Below are positions 38,369-47,080 of a stretch of DNA of 64,000 nucleotides, piece by piece. Made by a program: the position numbers and the translations under genes. Source of the DNA: JACNKJ01 sp964344565 (GTDB taxonomy: Bacteria; Krumholzibacteriota; Krumholzibacteriia; JACNKJ01); the NCBI GenBank assembly GCA_964344565.1, contig CAYFNT010000004.1, positions 1 to 64,000 of the forward strand, given 5' to 3'. Numbering within the stretch: the first letter of the stretch is position 1; every line of letters begins with the position of its first letter. Under the pieces are notes generated by a model. That model saw nothing but the letters and a program-made list of their open reading frames with translations. It searched no databases and was not told the origin of the DNA.

Positions 38369-38443
38369 TATGCGGCTGCGGATTTTTTCGGACAAGCGGC
38401 CTCCGGCGATCCCGGACGGCACATCCCAACGAAAGCGGGAATC

Positions 38444-40150
38444 GTGAGCAATCTCTTCAAGAGAAATCCAATACTGCGATTTTTCTCCTCGGTCAAGCTG
38501 GCCCTTCTTCTCTTCCTGGTCTTCGCCTTCGCCATCGCCGTGGCCACCTTCATCGAGGCCCGCTTCGGAACCCCCGGGGCCCGGGCCCTGGTCTACGGCG
38601 CCCGCTGGTTCGAGATCGTGCTCGGGCTCTTCGCGATCAACCTCATCGGCATCTTCCTGGCGCGCATGCCCTATCGCGGCTCGCAGACCGGGTTCGTGAT
38701 GATCCATCTCTCGGCGATCATCATCCTGATCAGCGCGGGTATCACGCGATTCTACGGCTACGAAGGGTTGATGCCCATTCGCGAGGGACAGTCCACCGAT
38801 TACATCCTTTCCAGCCGGGATTACATCCAACTCGGCCAGGGGGAGGACGAGGCCCACTGGCCGGTCTGGCTCTACAAGCCCGGCGCCAATGATCTCGGCA
38901 AGAAGCTCAGCGTGGGCGGCGAGGACTACCGCGTCGAGGTGACGGAATTCTGGCCCCACTTCGAAGAGGTGCTCGCACCCGGCGAGGGCGGTCAGCCCGC
39001 CCTCAGCTTCGCCGCGGTGGGACAGGGTGGCATGCAGCGCTACACGCTCTTCGAGAATCATCAGCAACAGGTCGGAACCGTGAACATGCGCTTCCATGCC
39101 CATGATCTGCCGGACGAAGCGCCCGTCAGCCCCTACGGCTCCCTGGACCTGCGGGTGGGGGGCGAGACCGTGCAGCTGGGCGTCGACTTCGAACTGCCCC
39201 GCTCGGTGGAAGCCGCCGGACACACCTTCACCATTACCGAGTTCTTCCCCGACTACGCCGACCGCGGCGGCGATCCCCGGGAATCGGAGATGAACAATCC
39301 CATGATCCGGGTTCAGATCGAGGGACCTGCCGGCGAGACCGGCGAGCGCATCCTCTTCGCGCTCTTCCCCGACTTCAGCATGGGGCACGGCGGGGAAGAG
39401 GAACCCTTCGCCGATCTGGATCTCGACTACGCGCTCAACAAGGGCATCGATCTGGCTTTCCTGGAGGGCAGACTCATGGCCCGCTCCACCATCGAACTGG
39501 GCATCATGGACATGGCCAGCACCGAGATCGAAGAGCTCATTCCGGCCGGCGAAACCTTCGAGTTCGAGACGGGCATCCTCTACCAGTCCGGCGATTTCCG
39601 CATCGTGCCGGTGGACTTCCTCAGCTCGGCGGTGTGGAAGGCCGGTCTCAGCGAGAACCAGAGCAATCCCGCGGCGGTGCGCCTGAGGGTGACGGCGCCC
39701 GGCGGCGAGGCGAAGGAAATGCTGGTTCCCCGAGGTGAGACCCGCAAGCGGCGCCTCGAACTGGCCGGCGAGGAGCTGGAGCTGGCCTTCGGTCCGGTGG
39801 TCATTCCCCTGGACTACAGCCTCTTCCTCGACGACTTCCTGCTGATCACCTATCCCGGCAGCGAGAATCCGGCCAGCTACGAGAGCCACGTGAAGCTCTA
39901 CGACGAGGAACGCGGCATCGAAGGCGAGCCGGTGCGCATCTACATGAATCATCCCCTGACCCATCGGGGGAACAAGCACTTCCAGTCGAGCTACGATCCC
40001 GACCGGAAGGGCACCATCCTCTCGGTGAATCACGATCCGGGCAAGTGGCCGACCTACTTCGGCTACGCCCTGATCTCACTGGGATTCTTGCTCGTCTTTT
40101 TCAAGGAAATCATCTGGCGCCGTCCGAATAGAAAGGCAGACCATGCTTAG
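38444..40150 (+). CDS. resB: cytochrome c biogenesis protein ResB
   Basis: The 568-residue protein has three N-terminal transmembrane helices (LKFFSSVKLALLLFLVFAFAIA-like, WFEIVLGLFAINLIGIFL and VMIHLSAIIILISAGITRF). A large periplasmic beta-rich domain follows and then a last helix before the end (YFGYALISLGFLLVFF). This is the ResB/CcsB layout of System II heme handling. GTG 38444 is preferred; an upstream GTG at 38360 overlaps the -10 element. It overlaps ccsA by eight bases. Confidence 0.88.
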   Translation: MSNLFKRNPILRFFSSVKLALLLFLVFAFAIAVATFIEARFGTPGARALVYGARWFEIVLGLFAINLIGIFLARMPYRGSQTGFVMIHLSAIIILISAGITRFYGYEGLMPIREGQSTDYILSSRDYIQLGQGEDEAHWPVWLYKPGANDLGKKLSVGGEDYRVEVTEFWPHFEEVLAPGEGGQPALSFAAVGQGGMQRYTLFENHQQQVGTVNMRFHAHDLPDEAPVSPYGSLDLRVGGETVQLGVDFELPRSVEAAGHTFTITEFFPDYADRGGDPRESEMNNPMIRVQIEGPAGETGERILFALFPDFSMGHGGEEEPFADLDLDYALNKGIDLAFLEGRLMARSTIELGIMDMASTEIEELIPAGETFEFETGILYQSGDFRIVPVDFLSSAVWKAGLSENQSNPAAVRLRVTAPGGEAKEMLVPRGETRKRRLELAGEELELAFGPVVIPLDYSLFLDDFLLITYPGSENPASYESHVKLYDEERGIEGEPVRIYMNHPLTHRGNKHFQSSYDPDRKGTILSVNHDPGKWPTYFGYALISLGFLLVFFKEIIWRRPNRKADHA

Positions 40151-41939
40151 ACTCGCTTCGATCTTCTTCATCCTGGCGATGCTTCTCGGCGGCGGGCTTC
40201 CGGATTCGCGAGCTTTCGCGTACCCGGACAGTGGGGAGGTGGCGCCCGAAGAGGAAGCGCCCGCCGAAGAGCACGTCCACATGAGCGGGCAGGGTCCCGC
40301 GGTACTCAACGGCCTCGGCGACACGCCCCGCGAACGCCTGGGACGGCTCATCATCCAGGACTACCAGGGCCGCATGAAGCCCCTGGACACCCTCAGCCGC
40401 GAGATGGTGATGAAGATCACCAAGCGCTCGAGTTTCGAAGGCTGGGAAGCTCTCGACCTCTACCTCAGCTGGATGAGCCACGGCACCTGGTGGCTGGATC
40501 AGCCGGTCATCGCCGTGCGCAATCCCGGCATCAAGGACATGCTCGGCGTGGACGAGGCCACCACCCACGTGAGCATCCGCAGCCTGCTCGACGAGTTCGG
40601 CCGATACCGTTTCGGCGAGCAGGTCGAGGAAGCCCTGCGCACTCCCGACCGGGAGCGCAGCAAGATGCAGCGCAAGCTTCTGAGCTTCGACGAGCGCTTC
40701 AATCTCTGGGTGATGAGCATGCAGGGTCGCACCCTGCGCATCTTCCCAGTGCCCGGCGACGAGAAGGGCACCTGGCTCAGCTTCGGCGACGTGACCCCGG
40801 CCCTGAACGACGAACAGCACCATGAGTACCACGAGGCCTACGACGCCTTCAGCGCCGGCGTCAGCCAGCTCCAGAGCGCGAAGCTTCTGGCCGCGGCCGA
40901 CGCCATTGCCGCCATTCAGGAGAAGTACGGCGCGGATGTGCTTCCCGGCGAGGCCGCCCTGAAATCCGAGATGATGCTCAACCGCATGAAGCCCTTCATG
41001 CGTGTGACCCTGCCCTATCTGCTGGGCTTCCTCATCCTGATCGCGGCCTACGTGGTCGCCCTTACCAAACGCAAGGGCGAGCCCTTCAGCTTCAAGCATC
41101 CGCTCTACCTCATCGGCATGATCGTCTTCGTGGGGGCGGCGGCCTACCATCTCTATGCCTTCGTCCTGCGCTGGATCGCTTCCGGGCGCGCGCCCCTGAG
41201 CAACGGCTACGAGTCGCTGATCTTCATCAGCCTCACCGTGGCCGTGGCTGGCATCATCTTCGAGTTCGTGGACCGGCGCGGCATCTCGGCGGCCCTGGGA
41301 TCCCTGCTCACGGCCATCGTGCTGGGCGTGTCCATGCTCAGCACCTTCGACCCGGCCATCGGTCCCCTGGTGCCGGTGCTGGCCTCCTACTGGCTCAACA
41401 TCCACGTGACCATCATCACCAGCAGCTACGGCTTTCTGGGGCTGAGCGCCCTGATCGCGCTGACCATGCTGATCATGCACTTCTTCAAGGGTCCCGAGCG
41501 GCCCGCCCTTCACGAAGCGGTCAAGAGCCTCAACCGGCTTCACTGGAATGTGCTGGTCACGGGTCTGGGACTGCTGAGTATCGGAACCCTCCTGGGCGGC
41601 GTCTGGGCCAACGAGAGCTGGGGCCGCTACTGGGGCTGGGACTCCAAGGAAACCTGGAGCCTGGTGACCATCCTCGTCTACGCGGTGGTGGTGCACTTCC
41701 GCTGGATTCCGGCCATGAACCGTCCCTGGATCTTCGCCGCGGGCAGTTTCGCCGCCATCAGTTCCGTGATCATGACCTACTTCGGCGTGAACTACTTCCT
41801 GGCGGGTCTGCACTCCTATGCGGCGGGCGACGCCGCCAAGGTGCCTGGCTGGGTGGCCATCGGCGCCCTGATCATGGTGGGAATCATCCTGGTCTCGGGA
41901 TTCATCGACATGACGCGCAAATGGGAGGCCCGGGCGTGA
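40143..41939 (+). CDS. ccsA: cytochrome c heme-attachment protein CcsA (ResC)
   Basis: The 598-residue protein has a signal-like N-terminus, a periplasmic region to about residue 280 that includes HVHMSGQGP and QGRMKPLDTLSREM, and then eight or so helices with the heme-handling WWD domain (WGRYWGWDSKETW, from about residue 493). His residues flanking it lie in VVVHFRWIP and IHVTIITSS. With ResB it exports heme and attaches it to CXXCH apocytochromes. The long periplasmic N-terminus matches the Bacteroidota-type CcsBA rather than short CcsA. No c-type cytochrome gene is in the window. Confidence 0.92.
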   Translation: MLRLASIFFILAMLLGGGLPDSRAFAYPDSGEVAPEEEAPAEEHVHMSGQGPAVLNGLGDTPRERLGRLIIQDYQGRMKPLDTLSREMVMKITKRSSFEGWEALDLYLSWMSHGTWWLDQPVIAVRNPGIKDMLGVDEATTHVSIRSLLDEFGRYRFGEQVEEALRTPDRERSKMQRKLLSFDERFNLWVMSMQGRTLRIFPVPGDEKGTWLSFGDVTPALNDEQHHEYHEAYDAFSAGVSQLQSAKLLAAADAIAAIQEKYGADVLPGEAALKSEMMLNRMKPFMRVTLPYLLGFLILIAAYVVALTKRKGEPFSFKHPLYLIGMIVFVGAAAYHLYAFVLRWIASGRAPLSNGYESLIFISLTVAVAGIIFEFVDRRGISAALGSLLTAIVLGVSMLSTFDPAIGPLVPVLASYWLNIHVTIITSSYGFLGLSALIALTMLIMHFFKGPERPALHEAVKSLNRLHWNVLVTGLGLLSIGTLLGGVWANESWGRYWGWDSKETWSLVTILVYAVVVHFRWIPAMNRPWIFAAGSFAAISSVIMTYFGVNYFLAGLHSYAAGDAAKVPGWVAIGALIMVGIILVSGFIDMTRKWEARA

Positions 41940-42187
41940 GCCTGCGACTTCAGGTGAAGCTATTCGGCGCCTTCGCCGAGGCCGCCGGGCAGGACGAGAT
42001 CGATTTCGAGCACCAGGGCGAGGCCACGCCGGCCTCGCTCTGGAGCGCTCTCTGCGCCGACCATCCCGCGCTTTCGGCCGTCTCGAGCACGCGACTCAAT
42101 GCCGTGAACGAAGAGTACGCCGGCGAGGACCGTCCCCTGGCCGAGGGCGACGTGGTGGCCTTCTTCCCGCCGGTCTCGGGGGGGTAG
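41936..42187 (+). CDS. moaD: MoaD/ThiS-family sulfur carrier
   Basis: The 83-residue ubiquitin-fold protein ends in PPVSGG, the C-terminal diglycine that becomes a thiocarboxylate. The GTG start overlaps the ccsA stop and has GGGAGG seven bases ahead. It is followed after one base by moaE, so it is the small subunit of molybdopterin synthase. Confidence 0.9.
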   Translation: MSLRLQVKLFGAFAEAAGQDEIDFEHQGEATPASLWSALCADHPALSAVSSTRLNAVNEEYAGEDRPLAEGDVVAFFPPVSGG

Positions 42188-42188
42188 G

Positions 42189-42584
42189 ATGTTCGATATC
42201 ACGGAGGAGTCCCTGGAACTGGATCCCCTCATCGCCGCGGTGAGCGACCCTGGTCACGGTGCGGTGGTCACCTTTCTCGGCGTGGTCCGGGATCACGGTG
42301 AGCAGGGCCCGGTCTCGGCCCTGGAGTATTCGGCCTATCGGGAAATGGCTCTGGCCAAGATGCGGGAAATCGGCGAAGAATTGACTCGGGAATTCGGTCC
42401 CCTCAAGGTGGCGGCGGTCCATCGCACCGGTCTGCTGGAAGTGGGCGTGCCCTCCCTGGCTCTGGCCGTGGGCGCTCCCCACCGCGCGGAGGCCTGGGTT
42501 GCCGCGGCTCGCTATGTGGATCGCCTCAAGGAGATCGTCCCCATCTGGAAGAAGGATGTCCCCCTGGAAGGAGGGTCAGCGTGA
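42189..42584 (+). CDS. moaE: molybdopterin synthase large subunit MoaE
   Basis: The 131-residue protein has the MoaE blocks: GAVVTFLGVVRDHGEQGPVSALEYSAYREMA, VHRTGLLEVGVPSLALAVGAPHRAEAW and VPIWKKDV with the catalytic Lys. It converts precursor Z to molybdopterin with MoaD. It can serve the molybdenum enzyme encoded at 51262-53529. Confidence 0.95.
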   Translation: MFDITEESLELDPLIAAVSDPGHGAVVTFLGVVRDHGEQGPVSALEYSAYREMALAKMREIGEELTREFGPLKVAAVHRTGLLEVGVPSLALAVGAPHRAEAWVAAARYVDRLKEIVPIWKKDVPLEGGSA

Positions 42585-44032
42585 GAATCAGCGTGAAAAC
42601 CCAGAAGTCCCTGGATGGATTCGAGAACAACATCGTTCTCATGGAGAAGGGCGGAGAGCTCGCGACGGGAGGGCGTAAGATCCCTGGCGGGAAAGCGCTG
42701 ACCGGACCCCTGTCCAAGGGCGACTTCGAGGGAGGGCTCGGCGGCACCCAGCTGCTCTACGGAAAGTCGGACTCCCGCTGGCTCATCGCGGGCCTGGGCA
42801 AGGCTCCCTTCGCCGCGCGTCATTGGCGCGACGCCGCGGCGGCGGCCCAGAAGGCATTCGCGGCTCTGGGGGTCAAGCAGGCCGCCTTCGTGCTGCCCGC
42901 CGAGGCCGACCTTTTCGAGATCGTCACGGGGCTCATCCTCTCGGGCTACGCCTACGACAAATATCTGCCGGCCAAGAAGAAGGCCAAGCACCTCAACAGA
43001 GTGACGCTGCTGCTGCCCGAGTCGGCCTCCAAGGCCGAGGCGGACCTCGCGCGTCAGCGCGCCGAGGCTCACGCGGCCGGCACGCTCATGGCCCGCGATC
43101 TCATGTGCTCCCCCGGCAATCTCGCGAACCCCGCCTACCTCGTCGAGACCGCCAAGGAAATCGCCAAGATCTCCGACGGGCGCATCAAGGTGAAGATCAA
43201 GAAGCAGGCCCAGCTTGAGAAGGAGGGTTTCGAGGCCCTGCTCACGGTGGGGCGGGGCAGCCGGAACGAGGCCCATCTCATCGAACTGGAATTCAACCCC
43301 GGCGGGAAGCGCACCCTGGCCCTGGTGGGCAAGGGCATCACCTTCGACAGCGGCGGCATCTCTCTGAAGCCGGGCGCCAAGATGGACGAGATGAAGTACG
43401 ACATGGGCGGCGCGGCGGCGGTGCTGGGCACCTTCCGCGCTCTAGCGGAGCTGGATCTCCCGCATCGGGTGGTCGGCATCGTTCCAACCTGCGAGAACAT
43501 GCCCGGCGGCGATGCCTATCGCCCGGGCGACATCATCCGCGCGCGCAGCGGCGTGACCATCGAGGTGCTGAACACCGACGCCGAGGGACGCATCATCCTG
43601 GCGGACGGTCTGGACTACGCCAAGGAATTCAAGCCCGAACTCATCATCGACGTGGCCACCCTCACCGGCGCCTGCGTGGTGGCCCTGGGTCACGAGGCCG
43701 CGGCCATCCTCAGCAACAAGAAGGGCGAGGCCTACGAGGGCGCGCTCCGCGAGGCGGGAGACGCCACCGGCGAGAGGGTCTGGCCCATGCCCATGTTCGA
43801 GGAGTACGACTACCTCATCGACAGTCCCGTGGCCGACATCCGGAACACCGGCGGGCGGGACGGCGGCACCATCAGCGCGGCCAAGTTCCTGCAGCGCTTC
43901 GCCGACCCCAAGCCCTGGATCCACGTGGACATCGCCGGCGCGGCCTGGGGCGACAAGGAGCGCGGGGTGCGTCCCAAGGGCGGCAACGGATTCGGCGTTC
44001 GGCTCTTCCTGGATTTCCTGGACCGCTTCTAG
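42581..44032 (+). CDS. pepA: leucyl aminopeptidase (M17 family)
   Basis: The 483-residue protein has the dimetal signature: GKGITFDSGGISLKPGAKMDEMKYDMGGAAAV with the catalytic Lys and first Asp, and NTDAEGRIILADGL, the M17 motif. Residues 1-160 form the variable N-terminal domain. It removes N-terminal residues, as hexamers. The GTG start overlaps the moaE stop. Confidence 0.95.
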   Translation: MRISVKTQKSLDGFENNIVLMEKGGELATGGRKIPGGKALTGPLSKGDFEGGLGGTQLLYGKSDSRWLIAGLGKAPFAARHWRDAAAAAQKAFAALGVKQAAFVLPAEADLFEIVTGLILSGYAYDKYLPAKKKAKHLNRVTLLLPESASKAEADLARQRAEAHAAGTLMARDLMCSPGNLANPAYLVETAKEIAKISDGRIKVKIKKQAQLEKEGFEALLTVGRGSRNEAHLIELEFNPGGKRTLALVGKGITFDSGGISLKPGAKMDEMKYDMGGAAAVLGTFRALAELDLPHRVVGIVPTCENMPGGDAYRPGDIIRARSGVTIEVLNTDAEGRIILADGLDYAKEFKPELIIDVATLTGACVVALGHEAAAILSNKKGEAYEGALREAGDATGERVWPMPMFEEYDYLIDSPVADIRNTGGRDGGTISAAKFLQRFADPKPWIHVDIAGAAWGDKERGVRPKGGNGFGVRLFLDFLDRF

Positions 44033-44038
44033 CGCGCC

Positions 44039-44425
44039 ATGATCCTGGGCACGGGCATCGACGTCATGGATCCCCATCGGCTCCGCCTTGGAGCCGAGAA
44101 GTGGGGGGACAGGCTTCTGGACCGCCTCTTCACGCCCGGCGAGCGGGCCCATTGCGAGGGTCGGGCCGAGCCCTGGCCCTCCTTCGCCGCCCGGTTCGCC
44201 GCCAAGGAGGCCTTCGTGAAGGCCCTGGGCCTGGGCATCCGCGAAGGTCTGGCCTGGGCCCAGGTGGAGGTGGTCTCCGGTCCCCTGGGCAAGCCCGAGC
44301 TGAAGCTCTCCGGCCGCGCGGCCGAGCTGCTGCGCGAAAGGCGCGTGACCCGAACCCATCTGAGCCTCAGCCATCAGGAGGGCCTGGCCATGGCCATGGT
44401 CATTCTCGAAGGTGAGGATCCATGA
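44039..44425 (+). CDS. acpS: holo-[acyl-carrier-protein] synthase
   Basis: The 128-residue protein has GTGIDVMDPHRLR with the metal Asp and FAARFAAKEAFVKALGLGI with the metal Glu, the two AcpS motifs, and ends LSLSHQEGLAMAMVIL. It transfers phosphopantetheine to ACP. It overlaps the next gene by four bases. Confidence 0.94.
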   Translation: MILGTGIDVMDPHRLRLGAEKWGDRLLDRLFTPGERAHCEGRAEPWPSFAARFAAKEAFVKALGLGIREGLAWAQVEVVSGPLGKPELKLSGRAAELLRERRVTRTHLSLSHQEGLAMAMVILEGEDP

Positions 44426-44910
44426 GCGAACGCTGGGTGGACGCCTTCAACGTGATGCACAAGCTGCCGGGCATGGCGACCCTGCTCGGCGAGGATCACG
44501 AGGAGGCGAGGGAAGGCTTCCTCCGCCTGCTCGCGCCCAGGGTCTTCAAGAGCCGCGAGCGCTGGACCGTGGTCTTCGACGGTCAGAGCTCCGGAAGGGA
44601 CCAGGCCCCCGGGCCCATCCGGGTGATCTTCGCGCCCAGCGCCGACGCCTGGATCAGGGCTCAACTCGATCGTCACGCGAATCCCAAGACCGTGACCGTG
44701 GTCAGCTCCGACGAAAAGGACATCGGCGCCCACGCCCGCGCGCTCGGCGCCCGGGTGGAGAGCGCCGAATCCCTGGCCGCCAAGCTGGCATCCCAGGGCA
44801 AGGGCGAGGAGGCGAGTGAGAAACCCGAGAACTCCACCCCCGAGGAAATCGATTTCTGGCTGGACCAGTTCGGCGGCGGAGAGAGCGGCGAACCGAAAGG
44901 CGATCTCTAG
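44422..44910 (+). CDS. NYN-domain (YacP-like) ribonuclease family protein
   Basis: The 162-residue protein has a PIN-like NYN fold: VDAFNVMHKLPG with the first Asp, VVFDGQSSGRD, VIFAPSADAWI and VTVVSSDEKDIGAHARALGARVES with later acidic residues. This is the YacP/Rae1 family, some of which cut mRNA on the ribosome. The final 35 residues are charged and end GEPKGDL; a TPEEIDFWLDQF segment is typical of the family C-terminus. It lies between acpS and xth. Confidence 0.85.
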   Translation: MSERWVDAFNVMHKLPGMATLLGEDHEEAREGFLRLLAPRVFKSRERWTVVFDGQSSGRDQAPGPIRVIFAPSADAWIRAQLDRHANPKTVTVVSSDEKDIGAHARALGARVESAESLAAKLASQGKGEEASEKPENSTPEEIDFWLDQFGGGESGEPKGDL

Positions 44911-45684
44911 ATGAAGCTCATCAGCTGGAACGTGAACGGCATCCGCGCGGTGCAGCGCAAGGGAGCGTTGGACTGGCTCTGGAAGTCGGACCTCGACATC
45001 GTCTGCCTTCAGGAGACCAAGGCCCATCCCGATCAGCTCGACGATGAGCTCACCGCTCCGGAAGGCTGGACGGCCCACTTCGCCTCGGCAGAGAAGAAGG
45101 GCTACTCCGGCGTGGTGACCTACGTCCGGGACGGCGTTCCATTCGTGAAGGCCAAGGCCGGTCTGGGCATCGAACGCTTCGACTCGGAAGGCCGCGTCAT
45201 GATCACCGACCACGGCGACTTCCTGCTCTACAACGTCTACTTCCCCAACGGCAAGGCCAGCGAGGAGCGCCTGGCCTACAAGATGGATTTCTATCGCGAA
45301 TTCCAGAAGAAGGTGGACGGTCGGGTCCGCCGCGGCAAGCGCATCGCCGTCTGCGGCGACGTGAACACCGCCCACAAGGCCCTCGACCTGGCCCGTCCCA
45401 AGGAGAACGAGACCATCAGCGGCTTCCTGCCCGAAGAGCGCGAATGGATCGACGGTCTGCTCGCCAAGGGCTGGTCCGACACCTTCCGCGACGTCCGCGG
45501 AGAGATCCCCGAGCAGTACAGCTGGTGGAGCATGCGCAGCGGCGCCCGCGCGCGGAACATCGGCTGGCGCATCGACTATTTCTATCTCAGCAAGAATCTC
45601 AAGGAAACGCTCGCCGACGCCTGGATCAGTCCCGAAGTGATGGGAAGCGATCACTGCCCGGTGGGCATTGAATTGAAACTCTAG
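44911..45684 (+). CDS. xth: exodeoxyribonuclease III
   Basis: The 257-residue enzyme shows ISWNVNGIRA, QETKAHPDQL, the NVYFPNGKASEERLAYK loop, CGDVNTAHKALDL and GSDHCPVGIEL, the full endonuclease/exonuclease/phosphatase active site. It is an AP endonuclease in base-excision repair. It begins immediately after the previous stop. Confidence 0.96.
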   Translation: MKLISWNVNGIRAVQRKGALDWLWKSDLDIVCLQETKAHPDQLDDELTAPEGWTAHFASAEKKGYSGVVTYVRDGVPFVKAKAGLGIERFDSEGRVMITDHGDFLLYNVYFPNGKASEERLAYKMDFYREFQKKVDGRVRRGKRIAVCGDVNTAHKALDLARPKENETISGFLPEEREWIDGLLAKGWSDTFRDVRGEIPEQYSWWSMRSGARARNIGWRIDYFYLSKNLKETLADAWISPEVMGSDHCPVGIELKL

Positions 45685-45740
45685 GTTCGGATTCTCATGC
45701 CGGTAGCCTGAAGCCGGCAGCCCCAACACGGAGGTCATCC

Positions 45741-46277
45741 ATGACACGCAAAGCCTTGCTCGGCGCATTCCTGGCCGCACTCATCGTGTTCGTGTGGAGT
45801 TTCATCTCCCACATGATGCTGCCTTGGTGGGAAAGCAATGTGAACGGCTTCTCCAACGAGCAGGTCGTGGCCGAAGCCATGATGGCGGGGAGCGAGCAGG
45901 ACGGCATCTACTTCATTCCCCACTTCCAGTCCGGCGACGAGGAGGGCATGGCGCGCATGAACGCGGGCCCCGTGGCCTTCATCTCGCTGACCCGGGGCGG
46001 CATGGACGCCATGGGCGCGCGCCCGCTCATCCTGCAGTTCGTGCTGAACCTGCTGGTCGCCCTGATCTTGGCCCGACTGATGCTCTGCATGGGGGAGATC
46101 GCATTCTCGGTGAAGCTGCGCCTGGCCGTGGCCATCGCGGTCATCGCCAGCCTGATGTTCCTCGGGCCCTACTGGCTCTGGTACGGCTTCGCGCCGGGCT
46201 TCGTCTTCGTGACCTTCGCGGACCTTCTGATAGGATGGTTCCTGGGCGGCCTCGTGCTGGCCCGCTTCACGAGGTAG
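45741..46277 (+). CDS. conserved membrane protein of unknown function
   Basis: The 178-residue protein has an N-terminal helix (LLGAFLAALIVFVWSFISHMMLPWW). An extracytoplasmic segment of about 60 residues follows (QDGIYFIPHF..., GPVAFISLTRGG), and then three or four helices at the C-terminus. Proteins with this SFISxMxLPWW start and a GIYxIP segment occur in other bacteria without assigned function. CGGAGGTCATCC precedes the ATG. The end overlaps mobA on the other strand by 11 bases. Confidence 0.75.
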   Translation: MTRKALLGAFLAALIVFVWSFISHMMLPWWESNVNGFSNEQVVAEAMMAGSEQDGIYFIPHFQSGDEEGMARMNAGPVAFISLTRGGMDAMGARPLILQFVLNLLVALILARLMLCMGEIAFSVKLRLAVAIAVIASLMFLGPYWLWYGFAPGFVFVTFADLLIGWFLGGLVLARFTR

Positions 46278-46803
46278 GCGGCCGGTTCCAGTTGGCCAGT
46301 CGCGAGGCGGGCAGCTCGACCTCGCGGACCTCGAGCCGGTCGAGCAGGGGCATGAGCGCCAGTTCGCCGGCCTCCAGGGCGTCCCGCAGGGCAGGCAGGG
46401 TTGCGGGGGACCAGATGGACAGGGCGGGGTGACGACGTCCCTCCGCAACGGCGAGGGTGACGCCGGGGCCCGCCGCCGCCATGAGGGCGGCGAGGTCCTC
46501 GGCCAGGACGAAGGGCATGTCCACGGCGAGGATGAGCGCCGGACTCGGCGAGGCGTCGTCGACCGCGGCCAGGATGCCGCCCAGAGGTCCGCAATCGGGT
46601 TTGGGATCGGCGAGTTCGGCGTAGTCGAACTGCGGGTAGCGCCTTCCATCCCCCGAAAGCAGAAGGGGCGGTCCGATGGCTGTTTCCAGCAATCGGGCCG
46701 CCCTTTCCAATAGGGTAGTTCCCTCGGGATGCTCGAGCATGGCCTTGTCCCTTCCCATGCGCCGACTTCGGCCGCCGCAGAGCAGGTAGGGGCGCGGCTT
46801 CAT
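46267..46803 (-). CDS. mobA: molybdenum cofactor guanylyltransferase MobA
   Basis: The 178-residue protein has the nucleotidyltransferase start LLCGGRSRRMGRDKAML, then GPLGGILAAVD and LAVDMPFVLAEDL with the Mg-binding Asp. It attaches GMP to molybdopterin, making the MGD form used by DMSO-reductase-family enzymes such as the one at 51262-53529. It ends the leftward sulfur operon but is set apart from it by the palindromic element at 46806-47080. No Shine-Dalgarno is visible; the two bases before the ATG adjoin the element. Confidence 0.93.
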   Translation of the reverse strand: MKPRPYLLCGGRSRRMGRDKAMLEHPEGTTLLERAARLLETAIGPPLLLSGDGRRYPQFDYAELADPKPDCGPLGGILAAVDDASPSPALILAVDMPFVLAEDLAALMAAAGPGVTLAVAEGRRHPALSIWSPATLPALRDALEAGELALMPLLDRLEVREVELPASRLANWNRPPTS

Positions 46804-46805
46804 GC

Positions 46806-47080
46806 TAGCAGGCTGATGCAAAACTAGGCTCGGTCGCACTGGCTTGCACATGCGAGCGGATCGAGGAACGAGGAGAAAGGTGATGCTCTAGCATCATCGA
46901 CGACGAGAGACGATGAGCTGTGAAGCATTGCCGCCAGCCCTTCGGGTTCGCATGCTTTGCATCCCACTGCATCGTTTCTCCTCCTCCATGATGCTACGGC
47001 ATCACGTTCGTCGTCGTGCCTCGCATTGGGCTGCAAAGCATGACGAATGCGACCAGATCTAGTTTTGCATCCGCCTGCTA
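46806..47080 (-). repeat. 275-bp palindromic element with 33-bp terminal inverted repeats
   Basis: The ends (46806-46838 and 47048-47080) are inverted repeats matching at 29 of 33 positions; both read TAGCAGGC then ATGCAAAACTAG from the outside in. Inside are two hairpins with the same core, GATGCTCTAGCATCAT (46882-46897) and ATGATGCTACGGCATCAC (46988-47005). There is also a further inverted pair CATGCTTTGC/GCAAAGCATG (46951-46960 and 47033-47042) and CGACGACGA/TCGTCGTCG arms. No reading frame of note. It fills the whole gap: the right end begins on the stop codon of the upstream gene, and the left end lies two bases before the mobA ATG. It could be a MITE/REPIN-type repeat or a conserved RNA structure. 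Confidence 0.8.

Noticed and set aside
46806..47080. The repeat region as a CRISPR array
   Set aside because: The repeats are inverted and nested, not direct and evenly spaced, and no cas gene is in the window.
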